Shown here: positions 41,766 through 51,885 of the stretch, one piece after another
How the letters are laid out: every line of letters begins with the position of its first letter
Numbering within the stretch: position 1 is the stretch's first letter
NCBI RefSeq assembly: GCF_020422885.1
Contig: NZ_CP084622.1
Coordinates: forward strand, 544,001-608,000
Source: Mesobacillus sp. S13
GTDB taxonomy: Bacteria; Bacillota; Bacilli; Bacillales; Cytobacillaceae
Reading direction: 5' to 3'
DNA: 64,000 bases
The notes under the pieces: generated by a model
What the model was told of the DNA's origin: nothing
What the model saw: the letters and a program-made list of their open reading frames with translations, nothing else
Databases searched by the model: none
Translations under genes and position numbers: made by a program

Positions 41766-42740
41766 ATGCTTATATTGAACGAACAACTAATCCAATCCAT
41801 CTATAAAATCGAAGATGCCATTCGCGATGTCGAAGCCATGTTGGTAGCCATTCATGAAGGGCGTGTTGAAAATCCTCATCGGACAGTACTGAATGTCCCG
41901 GAACGCAACGGATCTGTTCTTTATATGCCGAGTTCGGATGGAACCTCAATGGCAGCGACCAAAATTGTCTCGATTTTTCCTGATAACAGCTCATCTGACC
42001 TTCCGACCACACAGGGAGCTATTTTACTCACAGAACTACAAACAGGAAGACATATAAGCCTACTGTCAGCTTCCTATCTGACACGATTGAGAACCGGAGC
42101 ACTAAGTGCCATATCAGCCCGCCATCTCGCCAGGCCCGACAGCCAAGTCTTGACCGTCATTGGTACCGGCGGAATGGCATTCGAGCAAGTACTGGGAATT
42201 GTGAACGTGCTGCCGATTCAAGACATCTATTTAATCAATCGATCCATTGATAAAACTTACACATTCGGCGAAAAGCTCAAAGAGGCAGGTATTACCGCTA
42301 AAATACATACCGGAGTCGACCGGAACGAAGCAGTCGCCCAGTCCGATGTCATTTGCTGCGCGACCCGGTCAACTGAGGAAGTATTCGATGCCGATTATGT
42401 AAAAGCAGGGACACATATCATCGGCGTAGGCAGCTACTTACCTGAAATGCGTGAAATTCCGTTAAGAGCTATAGAACGAGCAACATTGATTTATGCCGAT
42501 GATTATGAGGGAATGAAAGCGGAAGCCGGGGAATTCATTGATGCAGTGGAGCGAGGGAAATGGTCGTTTGATCGGCTTTCTGGTACTTTGAGTGAAATTC
42601 ATGTGAAACAGGTAGAGCGTGGAGTTGACGATATTACTATTTTTAAATCGGTTGGGGCGGCTCATTTTGATTTGGCTGTGGCGAAGGGGGTTTTTGGGAA
42701 GGTTAGGCAAATAAATGAGGGGGAAAAGATTTTTTTGTAG
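41766..42740 (+). CDS. Ornithine cyclodeaminase/mu-crystallin family enzyme
   Basis: The 324-residue protein carries ESSVLYMPSSDGTS-like and LLTELQTGRHISLLSASYLTRLRTGALSAISARHLARPDS, with a Rossmann NAD(P) loop (VIGTGGMAFEQV). The family includes ornithine cyclodeaminase, alanine dehydrogenase and ketimine reductase; the exact substrate is not clear. GGAGAGATTC precedes the ATG. It forms a group with the XRE-cupin regulator and the MFS transporter. Confidence 0.86.
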   Translation: MLILNEQLIQSIYKIEDAIRDVEAMLVAIHEGRVENPHRTVLNVPERNGSVLYMPSSDGTSMAATKIVSIFPDNSSSDLPTTQGAILLTELQTGRHISLLSASYLTRLRTGALSAISARHLARPDSQVLTVIGTGGMAFEQVLGIVNVLPIQDIYLINRSIDKTYTFGEKLKEAGITAKIHTGVDRNEAVAQSDVICCATRSTEEVFDADYVKAGTHIIGVGSYLPEMREIPLRAIERATLIYADDYEGMKAEAGEFIDAVERGKWSFDRLSGTLSEIHVKQVERGVDDITIFKSVGAAHFDLAVAKGVFGKVRQINEGEKIFL

Positions 42741-43014
42741 GATTGATGGGATGAGAGAACAACTTCAGTGTTTCTCCTGCTGCAGATCCGTGCCTATCAA
42801 ACAATAGATATCTCAATAAGATAATTTTATGGCCCTAAAGTTTTAATCAGTAACCTGATTTATTTTTTATAAACCATAGTTTTATAGACAAGTGCAATTT
42901 CCTCTTACATTTTTAAAACTATATTCTGAATAAAATTATCGTTAGTATCTCAACAACATCTTCCAAATATAGTATAATAATATAAAAATATGGATACGGA
43001 GGAACTGATTATAT
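42741..43014. other. Boundary region before the defence island
   Basis: The region becomes very AT-rich from 42900. No gene or clear terminator is visible. This may be the left boundary of the accessory block. Confidence 0.4.
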
Positions 43015-45165
43015 ATGTCATTTAAAAATGAATTTGAAAACCAAGCGCGTGACCAAATTAAGGACAATCCTTTAATGCAAATTGTTAATGAATCAGATTT
43101 TGTTGGGTTTAGTTTTGATGTCAAATATCAAAAAGTATCATTAGTTACAAATGATTTTTGGAAAATGGAAGCTTTCGGGGTTCCTCATAACAGTTTTTTG
43201 ATTGCCGCACCCTTTAATAAGGAGAATTTCATTGGGGCAGAGGAGATTGATCAAGAATTAATATTACTTCGAGTAATTTCCGAGTGTAAAATACCTAATG
43301 AAGATATCTGGTTACAGACGCGTGTTGACAAAATTAAGTCCCTTAAAGATACTGATTTAGATGCGCAAGCCAATGTTTCCTTAGACTTTGATAGATATTC
43401 AAAAAATGAAATGGGCTTTACTGGGCTTGAATGTCGTATTTTAGGTACATTCTATGAAGAAAGTGGAGAATTAAATTTCGGAGCGGATTTAGAAAATTAT
43501 TTTGGTACAAAGTCTTTATACATATATAAGCCACAGGCTAACTCTCTTCAAAATATTGTGAATTTTATTGATCCATTAAGAAAAAAATCCATTATTGAAG
43601 AATTAAAAAGAGATGGAATTGATACAACAAATTACAATAATGCAAACCAATATGAAATTGGTACAATTAGGTATACTTCAACCAACCGTATGCAATCCAA
43701 GGTTCCATCAGTGAACGTAATGGTTAATCCGTTTGATTTTATTTCAAGAAGAACTGCTACTTTTGGTATGACAAGGACTGGTAAATCAAATACTGTAAAA
43801 ACACTTATAAAAGCAATCAATAAAAATTGCAGTGTCCATAATATCACACTCTCACAAATTGTTTTTGATTTGAATGGGGAATACGCATTTCCAAATGTTC
43901 AAGATTCTAGTTCAGATGGTAAAAAAGTGTCTATATCAAACGAAATACCAAATTCCATTGTTTACACAATAAATTCTAAAGTAGAAGAAACATCAGAAAT
44001 TAAGCAGTTAAGATTTAACTTTTTTAACAACTTAGTGTTAGCCCATGAATTCATAGTTTCATTATTAAATGTTTCTCCTTCTGCAAAAGCCACTGATATT
44101 GAAACTTTTATGAATATGGATGTTAGTGCGTGGTATGACGAAGATGCTCCAAGAAATATTAAAACTCGTGCAGAAAGTAATAAAACGTTATATAAATACT
44201 TGCTATATTTAATTGGCTGCCATTCAAACACTCTAACTTTGAAAATTCCATTTAGTAAAACAGCATTACAAAATGCAGCTCGCAATTTAAATAATTTAAT
44301 AGCAGAAGTCACAGATGAAATTACTTCTTATACTGATGAAGGCAAGCGTATCCCTGCTAAATTAACTGCAAGGAGCCGAGAGTTAACAGAGCTATCTACT
44401 TCCTTAGCGGCTATTATTAACGATCTTAATAAAGCCTATGATTTAGATGAATTTGGAGCTAATCTAGCAAAAATAGATGAAATTGATCGCCTAATAAAAA
44501 TTCCTTCAAGTAGTGGAGGGGACCTAATAAAGGACGATACTGCAATTTTGATGAATATTATTAATCAAAAAAACTCAAAGAATTCACCTTACCTAGGCTT
44601 CATTTCTATAAAAAAGGTTAGAGCAAGTGTATACCATAATGAAAACTCAAAAGATTATGTTGAGGAAATTATTAAAGACATGATTGCCGGTAAGACAATT
44701 GTACTGGATATTTCAAATGGCTCTCAAGAAATTAGAGATCGGATTACTAAGAAGATAGTAGAAAAGATTTTCTACAATAATTTAGATGAATTTACTAAAG
44801 GGAATTTCCCTCCTAAAGTTATACTTTATGTAGAAGAAGCTCATAACTTAATTGGCAAGGATATGGATTTAACTGATATTTGGCCGAGGACTGCTAAAGA
44901 AGGTGCAAAGTATGGCATAGGCTTGGTTTACTCTACTCAGGAGCCTTCTTCAATAAATAAAAATATTTTATCAAACACTGAGAATTGGTTTGTAACACAT
45001 TTAAATAATGAAGATGAAATTAAAATTCTTTCAAAGTACTATGATTTTGGTGACTTTAAAGAATCCTTATTAAAGGCTAAAGATGTCGGTTTTGCAAGAA
45101 TTAAAACAATGTCACAAAACTTTGTAATCCCGGTTCAAATTAAAAAGTTTGAAGGTGGGGAATAA
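43015..45165 (+). CDS. herA: HerA-type ATPase, partner of NurA
   Basis: The 716-residue protein has a barrel-like N-terminal part (to about 230) and an ATPase with Walker A FGMTRTGKSNTVK (about 250), then Walker B ILYVEEAHNL (about 603) and a sensor segment (GIGLVYSTQEPSS). This is the HerA/FtsK-type hexameric DNA motor pattern. HerA works with the nuclease NurA; here the stop codon overlaps the start of the nurA gene. Such pairs occur in archaea for end resection and in bacteria as defence systems. GGAGG precedes the ATG. Confidence 0.87.
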   Translation: MSFKNEFENQARDQIKDNPLMQIVNESDFVGFSFDVKYQKVSLVTNDFWKMEAFGVPHNSFLIAAPFNKENFIGAEEIDQELILLRVISECKIPNEDIWLQTRVDKIKSLKDTDLDAQANVSLDFDRYSKNEMGFTGLECRILGTFYEESGELNFGADLENYFGTKSLYIYKPQANSLQNIVNFIDPLRKKSIIEELKRDGIDTTNYNNANQYEIGTIRYTSTNRMQSKVPSVNVMVNPFDFISRRTATFGMTRTGKSNTVKTLIKAINKNCSVHNITLSQIVFDLNGEYAFPNVQDSSSDGKKVSISNEIPNSIVYTINSKVEETSEIKQLRFNFFNNLVLAHEFIVSLLNVSPSAKATDIETFMNMDVSAWYDEDAPRNIKTRAESNKTLYKYLLYLIGCHSNTLTLKIPFSKTALQNAARNLNNLIAEVTDEITSYTDEGKRIPAKLTARSRELTELSTSLAAIINDLNKAYDLDEFGANLAKIDEIDRLIKIPSSSGGDLIKDDTAILMNIINQKNSKNSPYLGFISIKKVRASVYHNENSKDYVEEIIKDMIAGKTIVLDISNGSQEIRDRITKKIVEKIFYNNLDEFTKGNFPPKVILYVEEAHNLIGKDMDLTDIWPRTAKEGAKYGIGLVYSTQEPSSINKNILSNTENWFVTHLNNEDEIKILSKYYDFGDFKESLLKAKDVGFARIKTMSQNFVIPVQIKKFEGGE

Positions 45166-46625
45166 TGCCGTTTAATAATGAATTAGCAAATAAGTTAGCA
45201 CATAATCGAATTCTTTCTAATCCTGTAGTACAAGAATCTTTAGCTAAATATAAAATCATATATGATAATGTTCCTACTGAAAAAGAATTACTAGAAAATT
45301 TTGTGGATATACCATTAGACTCGCCGAGATTGAGATCAATATTTTCTGTCGATGGAAGCTTTGATAGTGTATCAGTTAGTGATCGATTTCCTAGTGCTCA
45401 AGTGGGTTTTATCCAATTTAGTATGAACTTGGTCAAGCTTAATACTAATGCAAATATAATTAAGAATGGCCTTGTAAACCCTATCGAATATAACAAGATT
45501 ACAGAAGCGCATACACATTCCTTAGATTTACCGATTTTTAATACAAAAATTGAAGGAAAAGACAATATAAGGGATTCCATTAGATTTCGTATTAACGATT
45601 ATTTTATTTCATCTCGTACATTCTCTGATGAAAGTATAAATTTACTAGATACATTATATAATATTTTGTCTGAGGATGAGGTTAGAAATAACTTGAATTG
45701 TGTAAACGAAAAGTGTGCAAGAGAATATTTTAGAGATACTCGCACTAGTTATAAAGGCAATGAAGAAGAATTAAATGAACTTCTTATCACCAAAAGTAAA
45801 TTAAACAATCTAGAAAAATCCTGTAAATGTCCAAATTGCGGTGAGGATATTCTGTTAATAGATTATCTGCGTCTGCATGAACTAATTGATGAAGAGTTAG
45901 GTTCAACAGGAATTTTAAGCAGATTATCTAAGGTTGTGGAACATCTCTATCCAATTAACTTTATTATGAGTGTGTTAGAAAATCCGGATATGCAAGAAGT
46001 CCATAAGTATGCTGCTTTAAGTGAAATTGGTTTCATTATAGATGGTCCATTAGCTATTTATGGTGAACCTGCTAAAGTTAATAGGGCTATCCACAGGTAT
46101 CTGAATAAAATCAATCAAGAGCTTATCTCTCGTTCACTCAATCCTTTAGTTTATATTGGGCTATCAAAAACTGGAACAATAGTAGACTATATATCGCTTT
46201 TAATGACACACATTAGAGATAACTCAAGTGAAGCTAATGATTTGTTGTTACTTCCTAAAAACAAATTTATGTTGATTAGTGATGACTATCGCCATAAATA
46301 TATACAACCAAAAATGAATGATAATTTGTTTGGGGCAGAAACTTATTATGGACAAGATATTGTTTATTTCAATCAGTTTAGCCAGCCTTATGTTCTAAGT
46401 GTACTTTATCCCATGAACCGTAATGAGGAGCTTTTTACAGAGAAAATATTTGAACTAGGCACTTATCCTAACCTTGGGAAAATTGGAAGTCTAATTAATG
46501 AACTTAAAGTAGATGTTTATGATAGTGCATTACTTCCTATAGTACTAGCACATAAATATGCTTCAATTAGTTTACAACCAGGAGTTAGCAGTTTAAAAGA
46601 CTTTGCAAGAGCTGTATTACAGTAA
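45165..46625 (+). CDS. nurA: NurA-type nuclease with an inserted zinc ribbon
   Basis: The 486-residue protein carries IFSVDGSFDSVSVSDRF (residues ~60, with the catalytic Asp of NurA) and a second part near 330 (VYIGLSKTGTIVDYIS). An insertion at about 180-230 has Cys pairs (NCVNEKCAREYF, SCKCPNCGED) typical of a zinc ribbon. ATG overlaps the HerA stop. The two should form one complex that resects or degrades DNA in cis with ATP-driven translocation. Confidence 0.83.
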   Translation: MPFNNELANKLAHNRILSNPVVQESLAKYKIIYDNVPTEKELLENFVDIPLDSPRLRSIFSVDGSFDSVSVSDRFPSAQVGFIQFSMNLVKLNTNANIIKNGLVNPIEYNKITEAHTHSLDLPIFNTKIEGKDNIRDSIRFRINDYFISSRTFSDESINLLDTLYNILSEDEVRNNLNCVNEKCAREYFRDTRTSYKGNEEELNELLITKSKLNNLEKSCKCPNCGEDILLIDYLRLHELIDEELGSTGILSRLSKVVEHLYPINFIMSVLENPDMQEVHKYAALSEIGFIIDGPLAIYGEPAKVNRAIHRYLNKINQELISRSLNPLVYIGLSKTGTIVDYISLLMTHIRDNSSEANDLLLLPKNKFMLISDDYRHKYIQPKMNDNLFGAETYYGQDIVYFNQFSQPYVLSVLYPMNRNEELFTEKIFELGTYPNLGKIGSLINELKVDVYDSALLPIVLAHKYASISLQPGVSSLKDFARAVLQ

Positions 46626-46635
46626 TAATCCTCAA

Positions 46636-46674
46636 AATAGCTCAACCTATTTAAAGGTTTGGGCTATTTCTTTT
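46636..46674 (+). terminator. Rho-independent terminator of herA-nurA
   Basis: AAATAGCTCAACC pairs with GGTTTGGGCTATTT around a short loop and ends in TCTTTT, 10 bases after the nurA stop. Confidence 0.8.
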
Positions 46675-46702
46675 GCGTTCCGATGCGAATCCCGGTTAAT
46701 AT

Positions 46703-46730
46703 AAAAAACTCCTCGGGTAATGTGAGGAGT
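46703..46730 (-). terminator. Rho-independent terminator of the methylase operon, minus strand
   Basis: On the minus strand ACTCCTC pairs with GAGGAGT around nine bases and is followed by TTTTTTATA, shortly after the stop codon at 46739. Confidence 0.82.
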
Positions 46731-46738
46731 GAAAGATA

Positions 46739-47614
46739 TTAATGACTATTAGTTAAAAACTTTATATTTAAACTGTTGGGTAATGTAATGGTAGGGCTAT
46801 AGATTAGTATTTCCTTAGCTTTTCTTACATTATTTGCTGAATAATTTAGACTATATATTTTTTTGTTTTGACCTTGATACATTTTTTCAATCTCAGGTGA
46901 ATAATCGTAAGTTGTTATCCAAAAAAAGGTGTTTAATGCTTTTATTTTTTTACTTATTTGTAAATGGTCATTATGTTGATAATAGTTTGCATATAAGTTT
47001 TGCCCTTGGATATAATATGGTGGATCGAAAAATATAAATGTTGATGTTGGGTCCATTTTTAAGATTACTTTATTTATGAATTCAGAAGCATCCAGGTTGG
47101 AAATAGTTATTTTATCTTGATAGTGACCGATTTTCCGGATTTTATTAATTAAGTTTTCTTTATTGAATCTACAGTTAATTTTATATTTTCCATTTTGTTG
47201 CTTACCACCAATTGGTCCACCATTTATTATTCCTGACACATTAGTGCGATTTAAGTAAAATGTTGAAAATCCAATTTCTAAATCAGTATATTTCATTTGA
47301 TTTCTTTGAATTTCTCTCTGATGATGCCATTCTTCTATTGTTATAGGAGTATTATTAATCTTTTCAATGAAATGCTCAGTATTAAATATAACTGAATGCC
47401 AAAACTTATATACTGAAGGGTCTAAGTCATTGATATGGATTTTAGAAACGTAGTTATTAAATAGTAAAAATAAGGCTACACCTGCCCCCCCTGCGAAAGG
47501 CTCAACATAAGTCATAGATTCTTTAGAAGGCAAGCTGTTCAAAATGTCCACAATAAATTTCTTCATCTGTGTTTTTCCACCAGGATACCTTAAAGGTGAA
47601 TCTGTTATAGGCAA
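46739..47614 (-). CDS. D12-class DNA N6-adenine methyltransferase
   Basis: The 291-residue protein has SPLRYPGGKTQMKKFIVDIL (SAM-binding motif I of the D12/Dam class) and STFIFFDPPYYIQG (catalytic DPPY), with EPFAGGAGVALFLL between. The TTG start at 47614 lies five bases after GGAGGTGA; the open frame extends to an ATG at 47629 that overlaps this site. It methylates adenine in an unknown recognition site. It lies 27 bases downstream of the OLD-like nuclease gene and is probably co-transcribed, so methylation may protect host DNA from that nuclease or act with it. Confidence 0.86.
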   Translation of the reverse strand: MPITDSPLRYPGGKTQMKKFIVDILNSLPSKESMTYVEPFAGGAGVALFLLFNNYVSKIHINDLDPSVYKFWHSVIFNTEHFIEKINNTPITIEEWHHQREIQRNQMKYTDLEIGFSTFYLNRTNVSGIINGGPIGGKQQNGKYKINCRFNKENLINKIRKIGHYQDKITISNLDASEFINKVILKMDPTSTFIFFDPPYYIQGQNLYANYYQHNDHLQISKKIKALNTFFWITTYDYSPEIEKMYQGQNKKIYSLNYSANNVRKAKEILIYSPTITLPNSLNIKFLTNSH

Positions 47615-47640
47615 AAAAATCACCTCCATTTCTAGTTATA

Positions 47641-49317
47641 TCAATTATCATTTTTTATATAATGATTTCTAATATGGTTAAGAGCTATATTGAATTGATA
47701 AAAAAATTCACTTAAATCGTCTATGTTATCTTGCATCCAGTATCTAATTATATGAGTTCGTTCAAATAACATTTTATGTTCTTTAAACCAATCTTTATAA
47801 TGCTCTCTAATTTTTCTATCATTTGCATAAGCAATTTTATCATTTATCCCTTTAATAATATTATCTCGAACCAATTGGGAATGTATATGTAAATCTTGGT
47901 TATCAATCCAGAAAGGATGATCCGTGCAATCTACTAATTCCTCTAAGTATAGATGGATCATTTGTTCAGGAGAATATCCTCCAGGGAGAGCGCAAATATT
48001 GTCATTTTCTTCTATTATTTGTAAATAATTAGAGCTTTTTTTAACATCACCATCTAAAGTTATAATTACGCTTTTAAAATATGAATCTTTTGAGGGTAAT
48101 TTTAATAGTGTATCACAGCTGATATTTGCACTAATATAATCTAACCGCATGCCCTCTAAGTTTAGTGAATCTGAATTTTTGATTATAGATTCAAAGAAGA
48201 AGAGCGCTTCTTTATCTTCTAAATAAACTTTAACTTCTTGAGAATCATCATAGAAATTACTATATCTTAAAAACATATCATTTTTTATTTTTTTATAAGT
48301 TGCATTATTCATAACAGTAGGATTAATGGTGTTTTGTATATATAGCACATTATAATAAAGTTTATTATCAGCCGGGTTCTGACTTGTTTGTATTTTTCTC
48401 CCTAAAACTTCTTTAATAATTGTTAAAGAGTGGGAAGTGCAAATAATTTGTAGATTGAGTTCTTTTGAAGCCCTATCCAAAACTTTAATTAATTTTTCTT
48501 GTGCAGAAGGATGTAGACATGCGTCTATTTCATCAACAAGTAATATTCCACCGTTATAATTATCACCCAAATCTCTTTTAAGTTTTCTAAAAGAAACAAG
48601 TGCTGTTAATATTGAACTTAAACTATCTTGACCCAAAGAAATTGATTGATAGGGATAATCTTTAAAGTTTGGTCCAATAGATCTTTTAGATGTATGACGT
48701 AAATTTTGTTTGTAAATTTTCTCATCACTAATATTTTCGTTACCAATAATTTGTTTGTAATTTTCATTAAGATAATTAATGTCTTCCTCAGCTATATTAC
48801 TGCTTGTTTTGAGGGAATATAATGATTTATCAGACTCACCTATGGGGATAACTCTACTCATCCCAATGTAAAGTGTCGGAATTGGAAATTTAGCATTTGC
48901 TCCTACATCTTCAACTGTTGTGTTCGTTAGTGTTCCTTCTTCATTAGCGTTTCGAGGAACTATTTTAAGTCGGTCATCTCCATGTTTTGATACTGTACAT
49001 TTTTTATAAACTTTTTTTTGTTTATAGTCATACTCCATTATTACATTATATTTATTTTCCTTGTCTTGAATATAATCAGTATTGATATCCAAATGGAAAA
49101 TTTCCTGAAATTGGCTTTGGTAAATCTTATCAAAATAACTTTTACGTCCTTTAAATTCGGACCCATTTGCAATTAGTCCTAGAATAGTTGATTTACCTAT
49201 TCCATTATGACCTGCAATGACTGTCAGTCTGTCTCCTAGTTCTAATTTTATGTTCCTTAACTTTCTAAACTTTTTAATATTGATAAAATTTATTTTATTT
49301 CTTACTTTCTGTGTCAA
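47641..49317 (-). CDS. OLD-like ATPase with TOPRIM-type nuclease region
   Basis: The 558-residue protein has an ABC-type ATPase with Walker A (residues 36-44, GHNGIGKST), an ABC-like signature in SLGQDSLSSIL, and Walker B GILLVDEIDACLHPSAQ (about 257). A TOPRIM-like part follows: VYLEDKEALFFFE (about 362, acidic) and SVIITLDGDVKKS (about 420, D-x-D). This is the design of OLD and Gabija GajA proteins. The TTG start at 49317 follows GGGAGGGA by eight bases. A DNA adenine methylase is encoded right after it. Antiphage activity is inferred from family and context. Confidence 0.82.
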   Translation of the reverse strand: MTQKVRNKINFINIKKFRKLRNIKLELGDRLTVIAGHNGIGKSTILGLIANGSEFKGRKSYFDKIYQSQFQEIFHLDINTDYIQDKENKYNVIMEYDYKQKKVYKKCTVSKHGDDRLKIVPRNANEEGTLTNTTVEDVGANAKFPIPTLYIGMSRVIPIGESDKSLYSLKTSSNIAEEDINYLNENYKQIIGNENISDEKIYKQNLRHTSKRSIGPNFKDYPYQSISLGQDSLSSILTALVSFRKLKRDLGDNYNGGILLVDEIDACLHPSAQEKLIKVLDRASKELNLQIICTSHSLTIIKEVLGRKIQTSQNPADNKLYYNVLYIQNTINPTVMNNATYKKIKNDMFLRYSNFYDDSQEVKVYLEDKEALFFFESIIKNSDSLNLEGMRLDYISANISCDTLLKLPSKDSYFKSVIITLDGDVKKSSNYLQIIEENDNICALPGGYSPEQMIHLYLEELVDCTDHPFWIDNQDLHIHSQLVRDNIIKGINDKIAYANDRKIREHYKDWFKEHKMLFERTHIIRYWMQDNIDDLSEFFYQFNIALNHIRNHYIKNDN

Positions 49318-49744
49318 TATTATTCCCTCCCAATCCACAATAAGTTATATTATTAAAGTTTTATAATAGTTATTATTCTTCCCACTTTTACTTATTGGGG
49401 AATTGTTAAAATCCAAAAGATAAAACTTTTTGTAATTTCATGTAAATTGTATCGTATATAGTCATGATAATGAATAATATTGTATTAAATTGTTGGAAAA
49501 TGTAAGAGGTATAGCGTAATATTCCTAAAATTTTCTTGAATAACAGTTAGAAGTAGCTTGGACTTTTTTGGAGGTTTAAGAATAGGTTTTTCCTTTGAAT
49601 AAATATCAAGCAGTGAATTGGTTCTTTATTTAAGACTTCACCATCTCACCCTTAAGAATGATAAAATAAATGAGAGATATTTACATTTTTAAAAAACCAA
49701 TACGTTGAGCAACAAATGGAAAAATGCAGAAGGGGCGAGGGTAG
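49318..49744. other. Divergent intergenic region in the defence island
   Basis: It contains AT-rich sequence, likely holding the divergent promoters of the OLD-like gene and the DUF2075 gene. No gene, repeat or clear palindrome is seen. Confidence 0.5.
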
Positions 49745-51694
49745 TTGATCGTATATGAGGCGACAAAGGATGAGTTCTTGAAAGATGTTTTTGATGATGA
49801 GTTGGTGAATAATATTGTCTTCAATTACAACAGCAAGATTGGTCGAATCAATGAGCGGGAGGTTCGTTCTTGGCACAACTCTATGCAGTATATGCACAGA
49901 GTATTGAGTGATAGTGAAATCCCTAAGGATGCCGGAGTTGCAATTGAGTTCAAGATTCCTCACACCTCGAAGCGTGTGGATTTCCTTATTTCTGGTTCTG
50001 ACCAGAATGCCCGGCAATCGATTGTTATTGTTGAATTAAAACAGTGGGAAAGTGTTGAGAAGATTGAAGGAAAAGAGGCGATTGTAAAAACGTTGATCAA
50101 TCGCGGGGTGCGGGAGACTACTCATCCTTCCTATCAGGCGTGGTCCTATGCAGCATTGATCAAGGACTACAATGAAAATGCACAACAGGAAGATATTCAA
50201 CTATATCCATGTGCATACCTGCATAACTACATAACCCAGGGCGAAAAGGATCCGCTGACTGACCCGGTCTATGAACATTATATAGAGGAAGCGCCAGTTT
50301 TTATAAAAGGTGATTCAGGTAAACTTCGCGATTTTATCAAAAGGTATATCAAACACGGTGATAATAAGGAAATTTTATATACGATCGATAAAGGAAGGAT
50401 TAGGCCGTCCAAATCGCTGCAGGATTCATTGAATAGTATGCTCCAGGGGAATAGGGAGTTTGTTATGATTGATGACCAGAAAGTGATTTATGAGACGGCG
50501 TTGCATCTGTCTAGTGAAGCCTTGCGGACAAACACGAAACAGGTATTAGTCGTTGAGGGCGGACCAGGTACAGGGAAGTCTGTATTGGCGATTAACTTGA
50601 TGGTAGAGGCTACGAACCGCAGTTTAGTTACTCAATATGTCACTAAAAATGCAGCACCTAGAAACATTTATGCGACCAAGCTAAAGCAAAACTTCCTTAA
50701 AGGCCATATCGATAACTTATTCGTTGGATCAGGAAGCTATATCAATGCACCAGCAAATGAATTTGATGTTCTGGTAGTTGATGAAGCCCATCGCCTGAAT
50801 GAGAAGTCCGGACTTTTCAGCAACCTTGGTGAAAATCAGGTCAAGGAAATTATCAATGCTTCAAAACTGGCAGTCTTTTTTATTGATGAACGACAGCGGG
50901 TTACTCTGAAGGATATCGGAAGTATCGGCATGATCAAGAAGTTTGCTGGTGAACTAGGAGCTGAGGTGTCAACGGTCAAGCTGGAATCACAGTTTCGTTG
51001 TAATGGCTCGGATGGTTATCTAAGCTGGATTGACGACGTGTTGCAGATTCGGGAGACAGCTAACTCGAACTACATCGGAACAAATTATGATTTCCGCATC
51101 TATAAGGATCCAAACGAGATACGCGATGAAATCGAAAGGCTGAACAAAAAGAATAACAAATCGCGCATGGTGGCTGGCTACTGTTGGAACTGGATCAAGG
51201 AAGGGAAGTCCAACACCAATTTTCACGATATTGAGTTACCGGAACACAAGTTTAGCATGAGCTGGAATCTCGATAACTCCGCAACATGGGCAATTGACGA
51301 AAGCTCAGTAAATGAAATCGGCTGTATACACACCTGCCAGGGACTTGAGTTTGATTATGTTGGTGTAATTATTGGCGATGATCTGGTATATAGGGATGGA
51401 GAAGTGATCACCGATTATACCAAACGTGCCAAAACTGATAACTCATTAAAAGGCTTGAAGAAAATGCTCAAGGAGAAACCTGAAGAAGCTAAACAGCTTG
51501 CTGATGAAATTATTCGTAATACTTACCGTACATTGATGACCCGGGGACAGAAGGGGTGCTTTGTTTATTGTACCGATAAGGAGTTAGAGGCTTATATTAT
51601 TGAGCGGGTTAGGGATATCCAGCAGAGTTATGAGGAGAATGAGTTTTTTAGGGAGATGCCGCAGGTGGCGGAGGAAGATGGAGAGTATAAATAA
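49745..51694 (+). CDS. DUF2075 superfamily 1 helicase with nuclease-like N terminus
   Basis: The 649-residue protein starts with a PD-(D/E)xK-like region (about 60-110: IEFKIPHTSKRVDFLISG and IVIVELKQWE, giving D...E-x-K). A helicase core follows with Walker A VEGGPGTGKSVLA (about 272), Walker B VLVVDEAHRLN (about 342), SRQ-like QFRCNGSDGYLSWIDDVL and a C-terminal motif (IHTCQGLEFDYVGVIIGDDL). DUF2075 proteins are found in defence loci (for example with Schlafen-like or GIY-YIG parts). The start is TTG at 49745, after GGGGCGAGGGT. Confidence 0.84.
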   Translation: MIVYEATKDEFLKDVFDDELVNNIVFNYNSKIGRINEREVRSWHNSMQYMHRVLSDSEIPKDAGVAIEFKIPHTSKRVDFLISGSDQNARQSIVIVELKQWESVEKIEGKEAIVKTLINRGVRETTHPSYQAWSYAALIKDYNENAQQEDIQLYPCAYLHNYITQGEKDPLTDPVYEHYIEEAPVFIKGDSGKLRDFIKRYIKHGDNKEILYTIDKGRIRPSKSLQDSLNSMLQGNREFVMIDDQKVIYETALHLSSEALRTNTKQVLVVEGGPGTGKSVLAINLMVEATNRSLVTQYVTKNAAPRNIYATKLKQNFLKGHIDNLFVGSGSYINAPANEFDVLVVDEAHRLNEKSGLFSNLGENQVKEIINASKLAVFFIDERQRVTLKDIGSIGMIKKFAGELGAEVSTVKLESQFRCNGSDGYLSWIDDVLQIRETANSNYIGTNYDFRIYKDPNEIRDEIERLNKKNNKSRMVAGYCWNWIKEGKSNTNFHDIELPEHKFSMSWNLDNSATWAIDESSVNEIGCIHTCQGLEFDYVGVIIGDDLVYRDGEVITDYTKRAKTDNSLKGLKKMLKEKPEEAKQLADEIIRNTYRTLMTRGQKGCFVYCTDKELEAYIIERVRDIQQSYEENEFFREMPQVAEEDGEYK

Positions 51695-51701
51695 TCTAAT
51701 C

Positions 51702-51732
51702 AGCTCTTTGCTCATAGCAAGGAGCTTTTTTA
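51702..51732 (+). terminator. Rho-independent terminator
   Basis: AGCTCTTTGCT pairs with AGCAAGGAGCT around CAT, followed by TTTTTTATA. Confidence 0.8.
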
Positions 51733-51885
51733 TATAAGATTCTTTTCCAACTCCCACAATTAGGAGGTTTTTATTACTAGACCAAAATTACATTAATAAA
51801 AAATTCTATATTCGTATCCAAGAATAGACATTTATTGTAACATTTATTTATATAGTAAATTTTCCCTATAAAGGAGATGTGTCGT

